Positions 16,060-25,822 of a stretch of 64,000 nt of DNA are shown piece by piece. The first letter of the stretch is position 1, and each line of letters begins with the position of its first letter. Under the pieces are notes generated by a model that saw only the letters and a program-made list of their open reading frames with translations, ran no database searches and was not told where the DNA came from. The stretch is from Lutibacter citreus (GTDB lineage Bacteria; Bacteroidota; Bacteroidia; Flavobacteriales; Flavobacteriaceae): assembly GCF_003260195.1 (NCBI RefSeq), contig NZ_QEIH01000010.1, positions 1 through 64,000 of the forward strand, given 5' to 3'. The translations under genes were made by a program, and so were the position numbers.

Positions 16060-16328
16060 TCGTTATATAATCATTCAAAGTGTTTTTATACCCGTTAAAT
16101 TTACGGGATAAAAATACTTTGTATGATTTTTTAAATTTTTACTTTTTGTGTGTGAATAATGATACTTATTTAATATCCACATACAAATATAAATATTCAA
16201 TTGGTTTATGGCTGTGATATTTATCAGATTCTTTCTTTTATGATACTTTAGGGATAGTGTATTTCTCTGTTTCTGATAATTATTTATAGCAACGTAAATA
16301 TGTGAAATTTAATCCTATCAATAGGATT

Positions 16329-16810
16329 TTAAGGTATGAAAACGGAAGGATTTACAAAATTTGGATCCAATATATATACTACAGAACGAGATGTCATATC
16401 TTAATGGGGGAGTGAGCCGTCATTTCTAAGTGGCATGTTTTTAATTAAGAAGTATCTTTTGTCTATTAAATGTTTTAGATCATTAATATCTTGTTTTGTA
16501 GCAGGTATGTTATCTGGTGTTTCATTTATTTTTTTCACTCCATATTTAAGGACCTCTGTGAGTGCATTACCTATAATATTGTTTGCCACTCCAGCAGAAC
16601 TGACGTTATCAATTTTTGTAGGTTCTATTGAATTTTTATGTTCTGATTTCTTAAAATGTTTTTTTTGGATTTGAGCTTAATTTTCTTTTTTTTATTTTTA
16701 TGATAATTGTGTTTTTGACCACATTTTCTACTACAAAACTTTTGTGTGCCTCTTTTAGTTGGTTCAAATTCTTTTACACAAAGTAAGCATGTGTAATTTC
16801 CAGTTTTCAT
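16329..16810 (-). pseudogene. decayed zinc-ribbon-type gene of Bacteroidota mobile regions
   Basis: The coding strand opens at 16810 with MKTGNYTCLLCVKEFEPTKR and a CxxC...CxxxC metal-binding pattern (CLLC, then FCSRKCGQ). The frame stops at 16625, but a +/-1 shift in a run of eight A (about 16658-16665) continues into a frame containing GVANNIIGNALTEVLKYG, PATKQDINDLKHLIDKRY and FLIKNMPLRNDGSLPH. A second break, a TAA at 16401, is followed in frame by DMTSRSVVYI up to 16331. From memory, intact relatives have all of these segments in one protein, ending in an FDMxxxxVVY-like motif. I therefore read this as one gene broken by a frameshift and a nonsense mutation rather than two small genes. 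Confidence 0.55.
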
Positions 16811-17211
16811 TTTTTTTAATTTTAATGTCTGAATAGTGTCGAATCCGACACCAAATTTCCTTTTTTTGTGGATACCGTTTTTTCTCTGAAATATTTAATA
16901 GAATCCTCTTCTAGATTAGAGAAGGACAGAAGACAGATGTCTTTAAAATTAAAACCTAAAGTTGATTAACAATATTTAATAACTAAAAATATAGAAGTAT
17001 AGTAGTTTTTTAATAAGTATGTGGTTGTTATTAGATTCATTTCATTTAGAGAGGTTAGTTCTCATTATTTAATACAAATAGTGAAGAAAGTATACTTATA
17101 AGTACATAGAATAAACTAATACAGACAGTAACTAATAGTATTAAAAATATATTTGTTAACGAAAGTTAGTTTAGAATACTAACAGTTTAAATTTTAAAAA
17201 TAATTAATAGA
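16811..17211. promoter_or_regulatory. left boundary and promoter region of the PUL
   Basis: Four hundred bases without a credible gene separate the leftward accessory genes from the rightward PUL. It must hold the promoter for the first sulfatase pair. The sequence is extremely AT-rich; I could not define a promoter with confidence. Confidence 0.4.
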
Positions 17212-18771
17212 ATGAACTTAACAAAAAGAACATTTAGAAGTAGTATAACAGTTATTTTACTAAGCTTTATTGTTTTTGTTTCCTGTAAAACTAAAGAGAA
17301 AACAGAAAGTGAAGTGTTAGAAAAATCATCTAAAAAAACAAATATAGTATTCATTTTAGTGGATGATATGGGTTATGCAGATGTTGGTTTTAATGGTTCA
17401 AAATATTTTGAAACACCAAATTTAGATGCTTTGGCAAAGGAAAGTTTGGTGCTAGATAATGCCTATATGTATCCTACTTGTTCACCATCAAGAACAGCAA
17501 TTTTTACAGGTCAACAATCGTTTAGAACAGGAGTTTATGGAGTGCCAGTTTTAGAAAAAGGAACGGCTCAAGAAAATATTTTTTCTCGTTGGACTGTTGG
17601 AAAACAATTTCCTATTTATTCAGAACCGCTTGCAAAAAACGGATACAAATCTATACATATTGGAAAATGGCATATTGTAGGGCCATACCCAAAGGAAGAA
17701 TTAAATAGCACTTGGCCAATAGATCATAAATTAGCGCAACCAGATCCAGGTGATTTTAGCTGGGTAAAAGAGCATAAAACTCCTGAAATTCAGCAATATT
17801 ATCCTGAAGGTCGTGGGTTTATTAAAAATGTTGGAGGAACATTTAGAGGTGATCCTGCGTTAGAAGCTGGTGGTTATCATAGTGAAAGAGGAGGATATTG
17901 GGCTCCGTTTGAAAATCCATTTATTGAACAAAAACCAACAGATAATTGGTTAACAGATAGATTGACAGATGAAGCAATTGAATTTATGGATATACATAAA
18001 GACGAGCCTTTTTTAATAAATTTAGATTACTATGCTGTGCATAAGCCTATTCGCTCTAGAAGCGATGAGTTGTATGATAAATACTTCAAAAAGCAAGATA
18101 CCGTTACTGGTCAAGGAGTTTCAAATAATCCTAAGAAAAAGAAAGAGTATACTGCTTATGCAACTATGGTTGAATCTGTAGATGATAATATTCAAAGAAT
18201 TGTAAAGTATTTAGATGAAAACAACCTAAGAGAAAACACAATGATAATTGTAACTTCAGATAATGGTTACAATGGTGGTCAAAGTAGAAATAATTTATTG
18301 AGAGGAGCCAAAAGAGATGTTTATGAAGGAGGAATTAAAGTTCCTATGTTAATAAATTGGCCAGGTAAAGTAGAACCAAGAAGGAGTAATGTTGGTGTTT
18401 CTTGTATGGATATTTTTCCAACAATGATGGATGTTTCGGGTACTAGCTATAATGGAGTTTTAGATGGGAATTCTTTAACAGATATTTTTAAAAATGATAC
18501 AGATTCTTTTAAAGATAGACCTTTGTTTTGGCATTTGGCAAGTGTAATATCACATGGAACATGTTCTGTAATTAGAAAAAATAATTATAAGCTTATTCAG
18601 TTTTTAGCAGATGGAAAATTAGAATTGTATGATTTAGAAAAAGACCCAAAAGAAAGTACAAATTTAGCAGACCAAAAGAAAGAATTAACAGCTGAGTTAT
18701 TAAAAGAATTAGTAGAGTGGCGCAGCGTAAATAAAGTTCCATTACCTCCAAACTCTATATTGGATATCTAA
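17212..18771 (+). CDS. Cys-type S1 sulfatase, lipoprotein
   Basis: A 519-aa type I sulfatase, exported as a lipoprotein (VFVSCKTKE, Cys at about residue 25). Metal-binding LVDDMGYADVG lies at about 50-60, and the formylglycine motif CSPSR has catalytic Cys90. IGKWHI (about 156-161) and a C-terminal TSDNGYNGGQ (about 347-356) complete the alkaline-phosphatase-like site. Sulfatases of this type hydrolyse sulfate esters from sugars after the Cys is converted to formylglycine. It is the first PUL gene and the next sulfatase follows after about 70 nt, so the two probably share a transcript. The S1 subfamily, and hence which sulfate is removed, cannot be read by eye. Confidence 0.9.
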   Translation: MNLTKRTFRSSITVILLSFIVFVSCKTKEKTESEVLEKSSKKTNIVFILVDDMGYADVGFNGSKYFETPNLDALAKESLVLDNAYMYPTCSPSRTAIFTGQQSFRTGVYGVPVLEKGTAQENIFSRWTVGKQFPIYSEPLAKNGYKSIHIGKWHIVGPYPKEELNSTWPIDHKLAQPDPGDFSWVKEHKTPEIQQYYPEGRGFIKNVGGTFRGDPALEAGGYHSERGGYWAPFENPFIEQKPTDNWLTDRLTDEAIEFMDIHKDEPFLINLDYYAVHKPIRSRSDELYDKYFKKQDTVTGQGVSNNPKKKKEYTAYATMVESVDDNIQRIVKYLDENNLRENTMIIVTSDNGYNGGQSRNNLLRGAKRDVYEGGIKVPMLINWPGKVEPRRSNVGVSCMDIFPTMMDVSGTSYNGVLDGNSLTDIFKNDTDSFKDRPLFWHLASVISHGTCSVIRKNNYKLIQFLADGKLELYDLEKDPKESTNLADQKKELTAELLKELVEWRSVNKVPLPPNSILDI

Positions 18772-18843
18772 GTTAAAAACTACTAAGATTAAATGTTGTT
18801 TAGCTAGTTTTAAAAAATGATTATAACATATAAAATAAAAAAC

Positions 18844-20373
18844 ATGAACTTTGTAAAAAGATATATACTTATTTGTTTTTCAATTGTAGCACTTGTTTCT
18901 TGCAAGAATAAAGAGGTTGTTAAAAAGGAGAATGTAGAAGTGAAGAAACCAAATATTATTTGGTTAATGGCTGAGGATATTAGTACAGATTTAGAGTGCT
19001 ATGGAATGCCAAATGTAAAGACACCATATTTAAATAAAATGGCTGCTGAAGGTATTCAATTTGAAAACGCTTTTGTAACAAATTCTATTTGTTCACCAAG
19101 TCGTTCAGCAATGATGGTTGGTACGCATCAGGTAAAAACAAACTCGCATAATCATAGAAGTAACCGTGATGTTCCTTTAAATAAAAAATTTAAACCTTTT
19201 ACAGCTTTATTAAGAGAAGCTGGGTACACTTGTGTTTTAGGTCATGAAAAAGTATATACCTATGGTCAAAAGATTGATGTGAATTTTAAAACAGAACAGC
19301 TTGGAGAGTGGGATGGAGTTACAAAATTTGGATTATTTGATAAGACAAATGAGTATACCAAAGAAGATGAACCATTTTTTGCTCAAATTCAGTTAAAAGC
19401 AACGCATAGAGGAAATTGGTGGAGTGAGGTTAGAGAGAAATCAAAACATCCTGTAGATCCTGAAACCGTTACTTTACCACCTTATATGGCTGATCATCCA
19501 GCAATTAGATTAGACTGGGCAAAATACTTAGATCAAATTGAGTTTATTGATGGTGAAGTTGGTATGATTTTTAAGGAGTTAGAAGATAAAGGAATGGCAG
19601 AGAATACCATTGTTATTTTTATTGGAGATAATGGCCGTTGTAATATTAGAGGTAAAGGATATTTACACGATCCAGGTTTAAGAATTCCATTTATAATTCA
19701 TTATCCAAAACAATTTAAAGGAGGTGAAATTAGAAAAGATATTGTAAGCTCTACGGATATTACTGCTTCAATATTAGAATTTGCAGGAGTTGAAATTCCT
19801 GAGTATATGACAGGGCAGCCTATTTTTAATGATAATTTTAATAGAGAATATGTGTATGGGGCTAGAGATTTGTGGGATGAAATTGAAGAGAAATCTAGAG
19901 CCTTAATTTCTGAAGATTGGTCTTATATTAGAAATGATAAACCCGAAATACCTTATGATGCTCATCAAGCGTATTTAGAGTTTTATAGACCAGCTGTTCA
20001 TGTAATGAGAACACTTTATAAAGAAGGAAAATTAACAAAAGAACAAAAGCCGTTTTTTGAACCTAATAAACCTAAGGAGGAACTTTATAATTTAAAAGAA
20101 GATCCATATGAATTATACAATCTAGCAAGCAATTCAAAGTATACATCGGTTTTAGAAAAATTTCGTAAAAAAACAATTGAATTTGATGAAGAAATGAAAC
20201 CTGTAGGAACAGAATATTTTCCAACTATACCTAGAAGCGCTATTGTTTTAGAATGGCTGAAGAAAGAGTTGCCTAATGATTATAAAAGAATGCAAGCAGG
20301 TGAAGAAATTGGATTAAAAAGAGTAATGGGTTTATATAAAGAAGCTCAAAAAAAAGTAAATAAGAATAAATAA
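18844..20373 (+). CDS. Cys-type S1 sulfatase, lipoprotein
   Basis: A 509-aa sulfatase. I prefer the ATG at 18844 to the one nine codons upstream because it opens directly onto the signal peptide MNFVKRYILICFSIVALVSC with its lipobox. The formylglycine motif is CSPSR at Cys83. The usual N-terminal Asp-Asp of the metal site is Glu-Asp here (WLMAEDISTDLECYG), and the DNG motif reads GDNGRCNIRGKG, features of sulfatase subgroups distinct from the GALNS-like ones in this locus. A strong terminator at 20431-20462 ends the two-gene unit. Confidence 0.88.
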   Translation: MNFVKRYILICFSIVALVSCKNKEVVKKENVEVKKPNIIWLMAEDISTDLECYGMPNVKTPYLNKMAAEGIQFENAFVTNSICSPSRSAMMVGTHQVKTNSHNHRSNRDVPLNKKFKPFTALLREAGYTCVLGHEKVYTYGQKIDVNFKTEQLGEWDGVTKFGLFDKTNEYTKEDEPFFAQIQLKATHRGNWWSEVREKSKHPVDPETVTLPPYMADHPAIRLDWAKYLDQIEFIDGEVGMIFKELEDKGMAENTIVIFIGDNGRCNIRGKGYLHDPGLRIPFIIHYPKQFKGGEIRKDIVSSTDITASILEFAGVEIPEYMTGQPIFNDNFNREYVYGARDLWDEIEEKSRALISEDWSYIRNDKPEIPYDAHQAYLEFYRPAVHVMRTLYKEGKLTKEQKPFFEPNKPKEELYNLKEDPYELYNLASNSKYTSVLEKFRKKTIEFDEEMKPVGTEYFPTIPRSAIVLEWLKKELPNDYKRMQAGEEIGLKRVMGLYKEAQKKVNKNK

Positions 20374-20430
20374 CTTCAATTTAAGTTTGGGCTCTTAAGT
20401 GTTCAGATATAAATTGTTTCTTTTAACAAA

Positions 20431-20462
20431 AAAACCTTAAGATTAATTAGTCTTAAGGTTTT
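20431..20462 (+). terminator. intrinsic terminator after the first sulfatase pair
   Basis: A 12-bp perfect stem (20431-20442 with 20451-20462), an 8-nt loop and a T-run. The remaining bases to 20698 hold no gene and presumably carry the promoter of the GH110-like gene. Confidence 0.88.
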
Positions 20463-20698
20463 TTTATTTAAGCAAGTAACCATTTTATAAAAGGAATATC
20501 TTAAAATATTAATTAGTAAAATAAGGATTCTAATAAATCTATACAGGATATACTCAAACATTCTACAATTTTGTGTATAAGCTTCTGAATAAAGGGATTT
20601 AAGTACTCAGACGAACATTATTAAATCTGATAAAAACATAATAATTTGTTAATTATTGAAACTTTGGATAAAATTAATAGCAATAATTCTATTTGATA

Positions 20699-22597
20699 AT
20701 GTTCAATAATAAAGGTTTAAAAATAATATTTCTAATACTGCTAATATCTAATCTCTGCTTTGCTACAAATTGCAAAGAGTTTCCTTTGTTCCAAAATCAA
20801 ATTTCTTTTGGTTTAAATATTGCAAAAGATGCAACCCCTGCTGTATTAAGTAAACTATTAAAAGTAGATAAAAATATTTCTTCGGAAATCAAATTTGAAA
20901 AAGGAACATATCATTTTTATCCAGATAAAGGATACGAAAGTTTTGAATATATTTCTAATCATTGTGATTTAATGGTAGTGTCAGCTTTTCCTATAGATGG
21001 GTTTAAAAATTTAACGATTGATGGGCAAGGCTCAACTTTTATTTTTCACGGTGTAATAATTCCTTTTCTAGTAAAAAACAGTGATAATATTACGGTAAAG
21101 AATGTAACTATAGATTGGAATGAATCATTTCATAGTGAAGGATTAATTGTAGCTAACAATTCAAAAGATAAAACTTTTGATATGCAAATATCTAATACAT
21201 ACCCTTATGAGATTAGAAATAATCAACTTTACTTTATTAAAGAATACTACGAGCATACATTTGGGCAAAATATTTTATTCGATCCTAAACGAAAAGCCAT
21301 AGCTTATAATACCAGCGCATATACAGCAGTTTCTACTAAAAAACGCAATTCTGTAAAAAATAATTTAGATAAAATTAAATATAAGTACGAGTTCGATTTA
21401 AGAGCTCCAGAATTTAAATATATAGGATTTGAAACTAATTTAGTTGTTAAAGAATTAAAACCGGGTTTAGTACGTGTTTTTGGACATAAAAAGAAAATGC
21501 CTCCAGTAGGTTTAATTTTAAGTATGAAAGGCGAGCAAGGTTTTAACAGAGTTGCTCCAGCCTTTAGAGTTACACATACAAATGGTTTTAATGGTAAAAA
21601 TGTAAATATTCACCACGCAGGCGGTATGGGAATTATTGCAGAAAACTCTTCAGATATTATTTTAGATAGTTTTAATATAACACCATCTCAAGGTCGTATG
21701 GTATCTACAACTGCAGATGCTACTCATTTTGTTGGTTGTAGAGGTAAATTAGTTTTAAAAAATAGCACATTTAATAATCAATTAGATGATGCAATGAATG
21801 TACATGGAACCTACCAAAAAGTAATTGACATTTTAGGGAATAATAAAATAGGTGTTAGAATGATGCACCATCAACAAAAAGGTTTTGTAATTGGGCAAAC
21901 TAACGATACAATTGGACTTGTAAGATTAGAAGATTCATTTTTTCCTTATAGTAAATTAACAATTAAAAATACGGAGTATATAAGTAGTAGATATCAAATA
22001 ATAAGTTTTAATGAAAACTTGCCTAAAAATTTAAAAGAAGGAGATTTAATTGAAAACTTAGATGCATATCCAGATCTATTGGTTAAGAATTGTAAAATAG
22101 GAAGTAATAGAGCAAGAGGGTTATTAATTTCCAATCCTGTAAAAACAATAATAGAAGATAATTTTTTCAATACAGAAATGGAAGCCATACTAATTCCGGT
22201 TGAAAGTGGACATTGGTTTGAATCTGGTAATGCAGCAAATGTTATTATTAGAAATAATGTATTTCAGGATTGTCTGCATGGAGGAGGAAATAAAGGTGTT
22301 ATTCGTTTTGCAACAGATGATAATAATGAGAATATAGCTTTTAAGAATATTGAAATAACGAATAATACTTTCAATCAATTTGATAATTTAATAATGCAAA
22401 TTACCAATACGGATGGTTTAATATTTTCTGGAAATAATATTAAGAACTCAGGAACATTTCCAATGTTGAATGAAGAAAATCCAGCGATTAAAGTAAATAC
22501 TTCAAAACATATAATTTTTCAAAAAAACATTTATAACGGAAAAGCTAAGATTAAGCTTCAATCTGATGGGGCAGTTCCAAATTTAAAATTTAAATAA
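20699..22597 (+). CDS. GH110-like exo-alpha-1,3-galactosidase (right-handed beta-helix)
   Basis: A 632-aa secreted protein with a signal peptide ending near NLCFA. The body is a parallel beta-helix with N-terminal pattern LTIDGQGSTFIFHG, then ITVKNVTIDWNESFHSEGLI, both characteristic of GH110, and the paired aspartates in NQLDDAMNVHGTY (D363, D364), which match the conserved Asp pair at the GH110 active site. GH110 enzymes are inverting and release terminal alpha-1,3-linked galactose; one characterised member acts on lambda-carrageenan-derived oligosaccharides (from memory). This fits a galactan-degrading role. I chose ATG 20699 over a TTG two codons upstream. It is a single-gene unit preceding the SusC gene by 138 nt. 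Confidence 0.8.
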   Translation: MFNNKGLKIIFLILLISNLCFATNCKEFPLFQNQISFGLNIAKDATPAVLSKLLKVDKNISSEIKFEKGTYHFYPDKGYESFEYISNHCDLMVVSAFPIDGFKNLTIDGQGSTFIFHGVIIPFLVKNSDNITVKNVTIDWNESFHSEGLIVANNSKDKTFDMQISNTYPYEIRNNQLYFIKEYYEHTFGQNILFDPKRKAIAYNTSAYTAVSTKKRNSVKNNLDKIKYKYEFDLRAPEFKYIGFETNLVVKELKPGLVRVFGHKKKMPPVGLILSMKGEQGFNRVAPAFRVTHTNGFNGKNVNIHHAGGMGIIAENSSDIILDSFNITPSQGRMVSTTADATHFVGCRGKLVLKNSTFNNQLDDAMNVHGTYQKVIDILGNNKIGVRMMHHQQKGFVIGQTNDTIGLVRLEDSFFPYSKLTIKNTEYISSRYQIISFNENLPKNLKEGDLIENLDAYPDLLVKNCKIGSNRARGLLISNPVKTIIEDNFFNTEMEAILIPVESGHWFESGNAANVIIRNNVFQDCLHGGGNKGVIRFATDDNNENIAFKNIEITNNTFNQFDNLIMQITNTDGLIFSGNNIKNSGTFPMLNEENPAIKVNTSKHIIFQKNIYNGKAKIKLQSDGAVPNLKFK

Positions 22598-22735
22598 AAA
22601 ATAATATAACCAAATAACGATGACTATCAACAACAAAAATTGAAAAACATACACTTAAAGTGTGAAGGATAACATTCATAAAACCAAATCTATGAATGCT
22701 TAATTACTAATAAAATGTAAACTAAACCAAATTAA

Positions 22736-25700
22736 ATGAATTTAAAAAATGTATTAAAGGCGCAAAAAACATGGGGAAATTCACTCCTACCATGTTTATT
22801 ATTTTTATTGTGTTTTACAACTAATTTGCAAGCACAAGAAATGACGGTTAAAGGAGTTGTTACAGGCTCTGAAGATGGAATGCCAATTCCAGGTGTTTCA
22901 GTTATTGTTAAGAATACAAGTAATGGAGTAGCAACAGATTTTGATGGAAACTACACCATTTCGGCCAAAGTTGGGGATTATCTTGTATTTAGTTACTTAG
23001 GTATGACCGATCAAACTATTAAAGTAACCGGTTCAACTTATAATGTTAAACTTATTTCAAATTTTGAAAGTTTGGAAGAAGTTGTAGTAATAGGGTATGG
23101 TACCATAACTAAAAAAGAGATAACGGGAGCAGTTGCTCAAGTAAAGGCTAAAGAAATAGAAGATTTTGTTACCGCTGATATTGCTTCGGCAATGCAAGGG
23201 CAAATTGCAGGTGTAAATATAGTTTCATCTTCAGGACAACCAGGTGAAGAATCTAGTATTCAAATTAGAGGTATTACTTCTTTGGCAGGTAGTAATGAAC
23301 CTTTATATGTTGTAGATGGAATTCCGCAGGTTGGTAACCCCGGAATAAGTTCAAATGAAATAGAAACAATAGATGTACTAAAAGATGCTGGGTCTACGGC
23401 AGTTTATGGAGCTAGAGGCGCTGCAGGTGTAATTTTAATTACAACTAAAAGAGGAAAAGATGGATCCGCTAGAGTTACTTTAACTTCATCTTATGGTATT
23501 CAGCGTATGCAAAAGGGGCTTCCTTTAATGAATACAGATGAACAGCTTTATTTTGATAATGTTCAGAAGTTTTATTTTAACGGTTTTATTCCTAATATTA
23601 GCCAAGAGGCTTGGTTAAATAACGATAATACATTTACTGATTATGTAGTTGTTGAAAATGCTGCAACTCAAAGATATGACCTTAACCTAACAGGAGGAAC
23701 AAAAGACTTCTCATATAATGCCGTTATGGGGTATTTAGATCAGGAAGGACAAATTATTAATTCAGGATTTAGAAGATATAATGGGCGTTTCTCTACTACA
23801 TACAAAACTAAAAACTGGAAGTTTGATGGTAGTGTAGGTTTTACTTCAGAAAAAATAAAAAAGACATCAACCTCTTTGTTTCAAAATGCAGCATACTATT
23901 CTCCATTATTTCCAAAAGTAGATTTAGATTCAGATATTGCTTATACCGATGGAAGTGGAGGGGTAAACACTCCTTTAAATAAGTTATTGCAATCCATTAG
24001 AGGGCAAAACTATAGTAGTAAAGATCGTATTAATACAAGTTTAAGTGTTTCTAGAAAGTTTGGAGATGATTTATTGTTAACATCAAGGCTTGGAGGAGCA
24101 GTTGCTACTGAAATTAATAATGTTTTCAGGCCAAAAACTACATTAGTTGATGTTAATGACAATTCATCAACAGATGACCCAACACTAAATGGAGTTTCGG
24201 CGGAGGCTATTAGAACAACTAAATTAAGTTGGGATGCTATTTTAAATTATAATAAAAGTTTTGGAGATCATAATATAAATGTAACAGGTTCATTATCTGT
24301 TGAAGAAGCATACAAAGAATCATTTGAAGCTTCAAGACAAGGTGTTGCCAACAACAGCATTAAAGTTATTAATGGAGCAACTATCAACCCGCAATCTTTT
24401 AGTGGAACTAGCGGAATAAATTATACAAAGAATACAGTTGGTACGTTAGGTAGAATTCAATATAATTTCCAACGAAAGTATTTATTATCAGTTTTAGCAA
24501 GATATGATGGTTCTTCAAGATTTGGTAAAGATTACAGATGGGGATTGTTTCCAACTATTTCTGGAGGATGGAATGTTTCTGATGAGGATTTTTGGGATTC
24601 TATGAAATCTGTTGTTAATAATTTTAGAGTAAGAGCCAGTTATGGTAAAGTAGGTAACGATAGTTTTAGTGATTATGAGTTTGCGAGTACATTGTCACAA
24701 TCTGTAGATTATATTTTCGATCCAACAGATCAACAACAATCATTTGGATCTATTGTAAAATCTTATTCTAACGAAGATGTAAAATGGGAAACTTCTATTT
24801 CAACAAATGTAGGTGTTGATTTAGGGTTGTTTAGTAATAAACTAACACTTTCTGCAGATTACTACATAACTAAAAAAGAAGATATGTTGTTTCCTGTAAG
24901 ACTTCCTGGATCTGCAGGAGCATATTATGATAATACTTTAACTCTTAATGTTGGAAATATGGAGAACTCTGGGTTAGAGCTTTCTGCCCGTATTCGTGAA
25001 AGTATTGGTAAAAGTAAATTTAATGTAGGTCTTACATTTTCAACAAATGAAAACATTGTAACTAAAATGGAAGGAGACACTAAGAGAATTTTTAATTCAA
25101 GTTCAAATGTTGGAGGAATACCGGTAACTGTTTTAGAAGAAGGACTAGAAGCAGGAGCATTTTACTTATATAAAACAGACGGAATTATAAAAACACAAGA
25201 AGAACTTGATGAGTATCATCAGTACCCTTCAAGATCTGTTGCTACTTTAGGAGATTTGAGATTTGTAGATACTAATAATGATGGCGATATTGATGATGAT
25301 GATAGAGTATACTCTGGTAGTGGACTTCCTGAATATGAAATGGGATTTAATTTTAATTGGAAATATACTAATTGGGATTTTTCTATGAATTGGTACGCTT
25401 CTTTAGGGTCCGAAATTATTAATGCTCAAAAAAGAGAAGCATATAATCGAGGAAGACATAAAGATCAGGTTAATATGTGGACACCAGAGAATCCAGATTC
25501 TAATATAGCTTTTTGGAAAATTAAATCAGATATAAACCAATTAGGAGCTACAGATTTATGGCTTGAGAATGGAGATTATTTAAGATTGAAGCTTGTAACT
25601 CTTGCCTATAATTTACCAAAAGAAACTTGTTCTAAATTAGGTGTAAACGATTTTAAAATTTATGGTTCAGCTCAAAATGCTCTAACTATTACAGGTTATG

Positions 25701-25807
25701 ACGGATTTGAACCTGAAATTGGAGGTAATGTAGCAAAAAGAGGTATTGATTTAGATAGATATCCTATTTCAGCACTGTATTCATTGGGAGTAAAACTTTC
25801 GTTTTAA
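22736..25807 (+). CDS. susC: SusC-like TonB-dependent outer-membrane transporter
   Basis: The 1023-aa protein has a signal peptide (to about residue 34, LQAQ), a carboxypeptidase-regulatory-like domain (VKGVVTGSEDGMPIPGVSV, about 38-115), a plug domain with EEVVVIGYGT and SAMQGQIAGVNIVSSSGQPG, NEPLYVVDGIP and YGARGAAGVILITTKRG, and a C-terminal beta-barrel ending in ...ALYSLGVKLSF with terminal Phe. It imports oligosaccharides with its SusD partner encoded 15 nt downstream. It heads a three-gene unit with SusD and the binding lipoprotein. Confidence 0.95.
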   Translation: MNLKNVLKAQKTWGNSLLPCLLFLLCFTTNLQAQEMTVKGVVTGSEDGMPIPGVSVIVKNTSNGVATDFDGNYTISAKVGDYLVFSYLGMTDQTIKVTGSTYNVKLISNFESLEEVVVIGYGTITKKEITGAVAQVKAKEIEDFVTADIASAMQGQIAGVNIVSSSGQPGEESSIQIRGITSLAGSNEPLYVVDGIPQVGNPGISSNEIETIDVLKDAGSTAVYGARGAAGVILITTKRGKDGSARVTLTSSYGIQRMQKGLPLMNTDEQLYFDNVQKFYFNGFIPNISQEAWLNNDNTFTDYVVVENAATQRYDLNLTGGTKDFSYNAVMGYLDQEGQIINSGFRRYNGRFSTTYKTKNWKFDGSVGFTSEKIKKTSTSLFQNAAYYSPLFPKVDLDSDIAYTDGSGGVNTPLNKLLQSIRGQNYSSKDRINTSLSVSRKFGDDLLLTSRLGGAVATEINNVFRPKTTLVDVNDNSSTDDPTLNGVSAEAIRTTKLSWDAILNYNKSFGDHNINVTGSLSVEEAYKESFEASRQGVANNSIKVINGATINPQSFSGTSGINYTKNTVGTLGRIQYNFQRKYLLSVLARYDGSSRFGKDYRWGLFPTISGGWNVSDEDFWDSMKSVVNNFRVRASYGKVGNDSFSDYEFASTLSQSVDYIFDPTDQQQSFGSIVKSYSNEDVKWETSISTNVGVDLGLFSNKLTLSADYYITKKEDMLFPVRLPGSAGAYYDNTLTLNVGNMENSGLELSARIRESIGKSKFNVGLTFSTNENIVTKMEGDTKRIFNSSSNVGGIPVTVLEEGLEAGAFYLYKTDGIIKTQEELDEYHQYPSRSVATLGDLRFVDTNNDGDIDDDDRVYSGSGLPEYEMGFNFNWKYTNWDFSMNWYASLGSEIINAQKREAYNRGRHKDQVNMWTPENPDSNIAFWKIKSDINQLGATDLWLENGDYLRLKLVTLAYNLPKETCSKLGVNDFKIYGSAQNALTITGYDGFEPEIGGNVAKRGIDLDRYPISALYSLGVKLSF

Positions 25808-25822
25808 TTAAAACTAGAAATC

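Noticed and set aside
16401-16589. Separate 62-codon gene starting at GTG 16589
   Set aside because: The frame is open further upstream and lines up with the preceding gene after a one-base shift in an A-run, so I treat both as one decayed gene.
18817-18843. Upstream ATG for the second sulfatase
   Set aside because: The ATG at 18844 opens directly onto the lipoprotein signal peptide; the upstream start adds nine residues without benefit.
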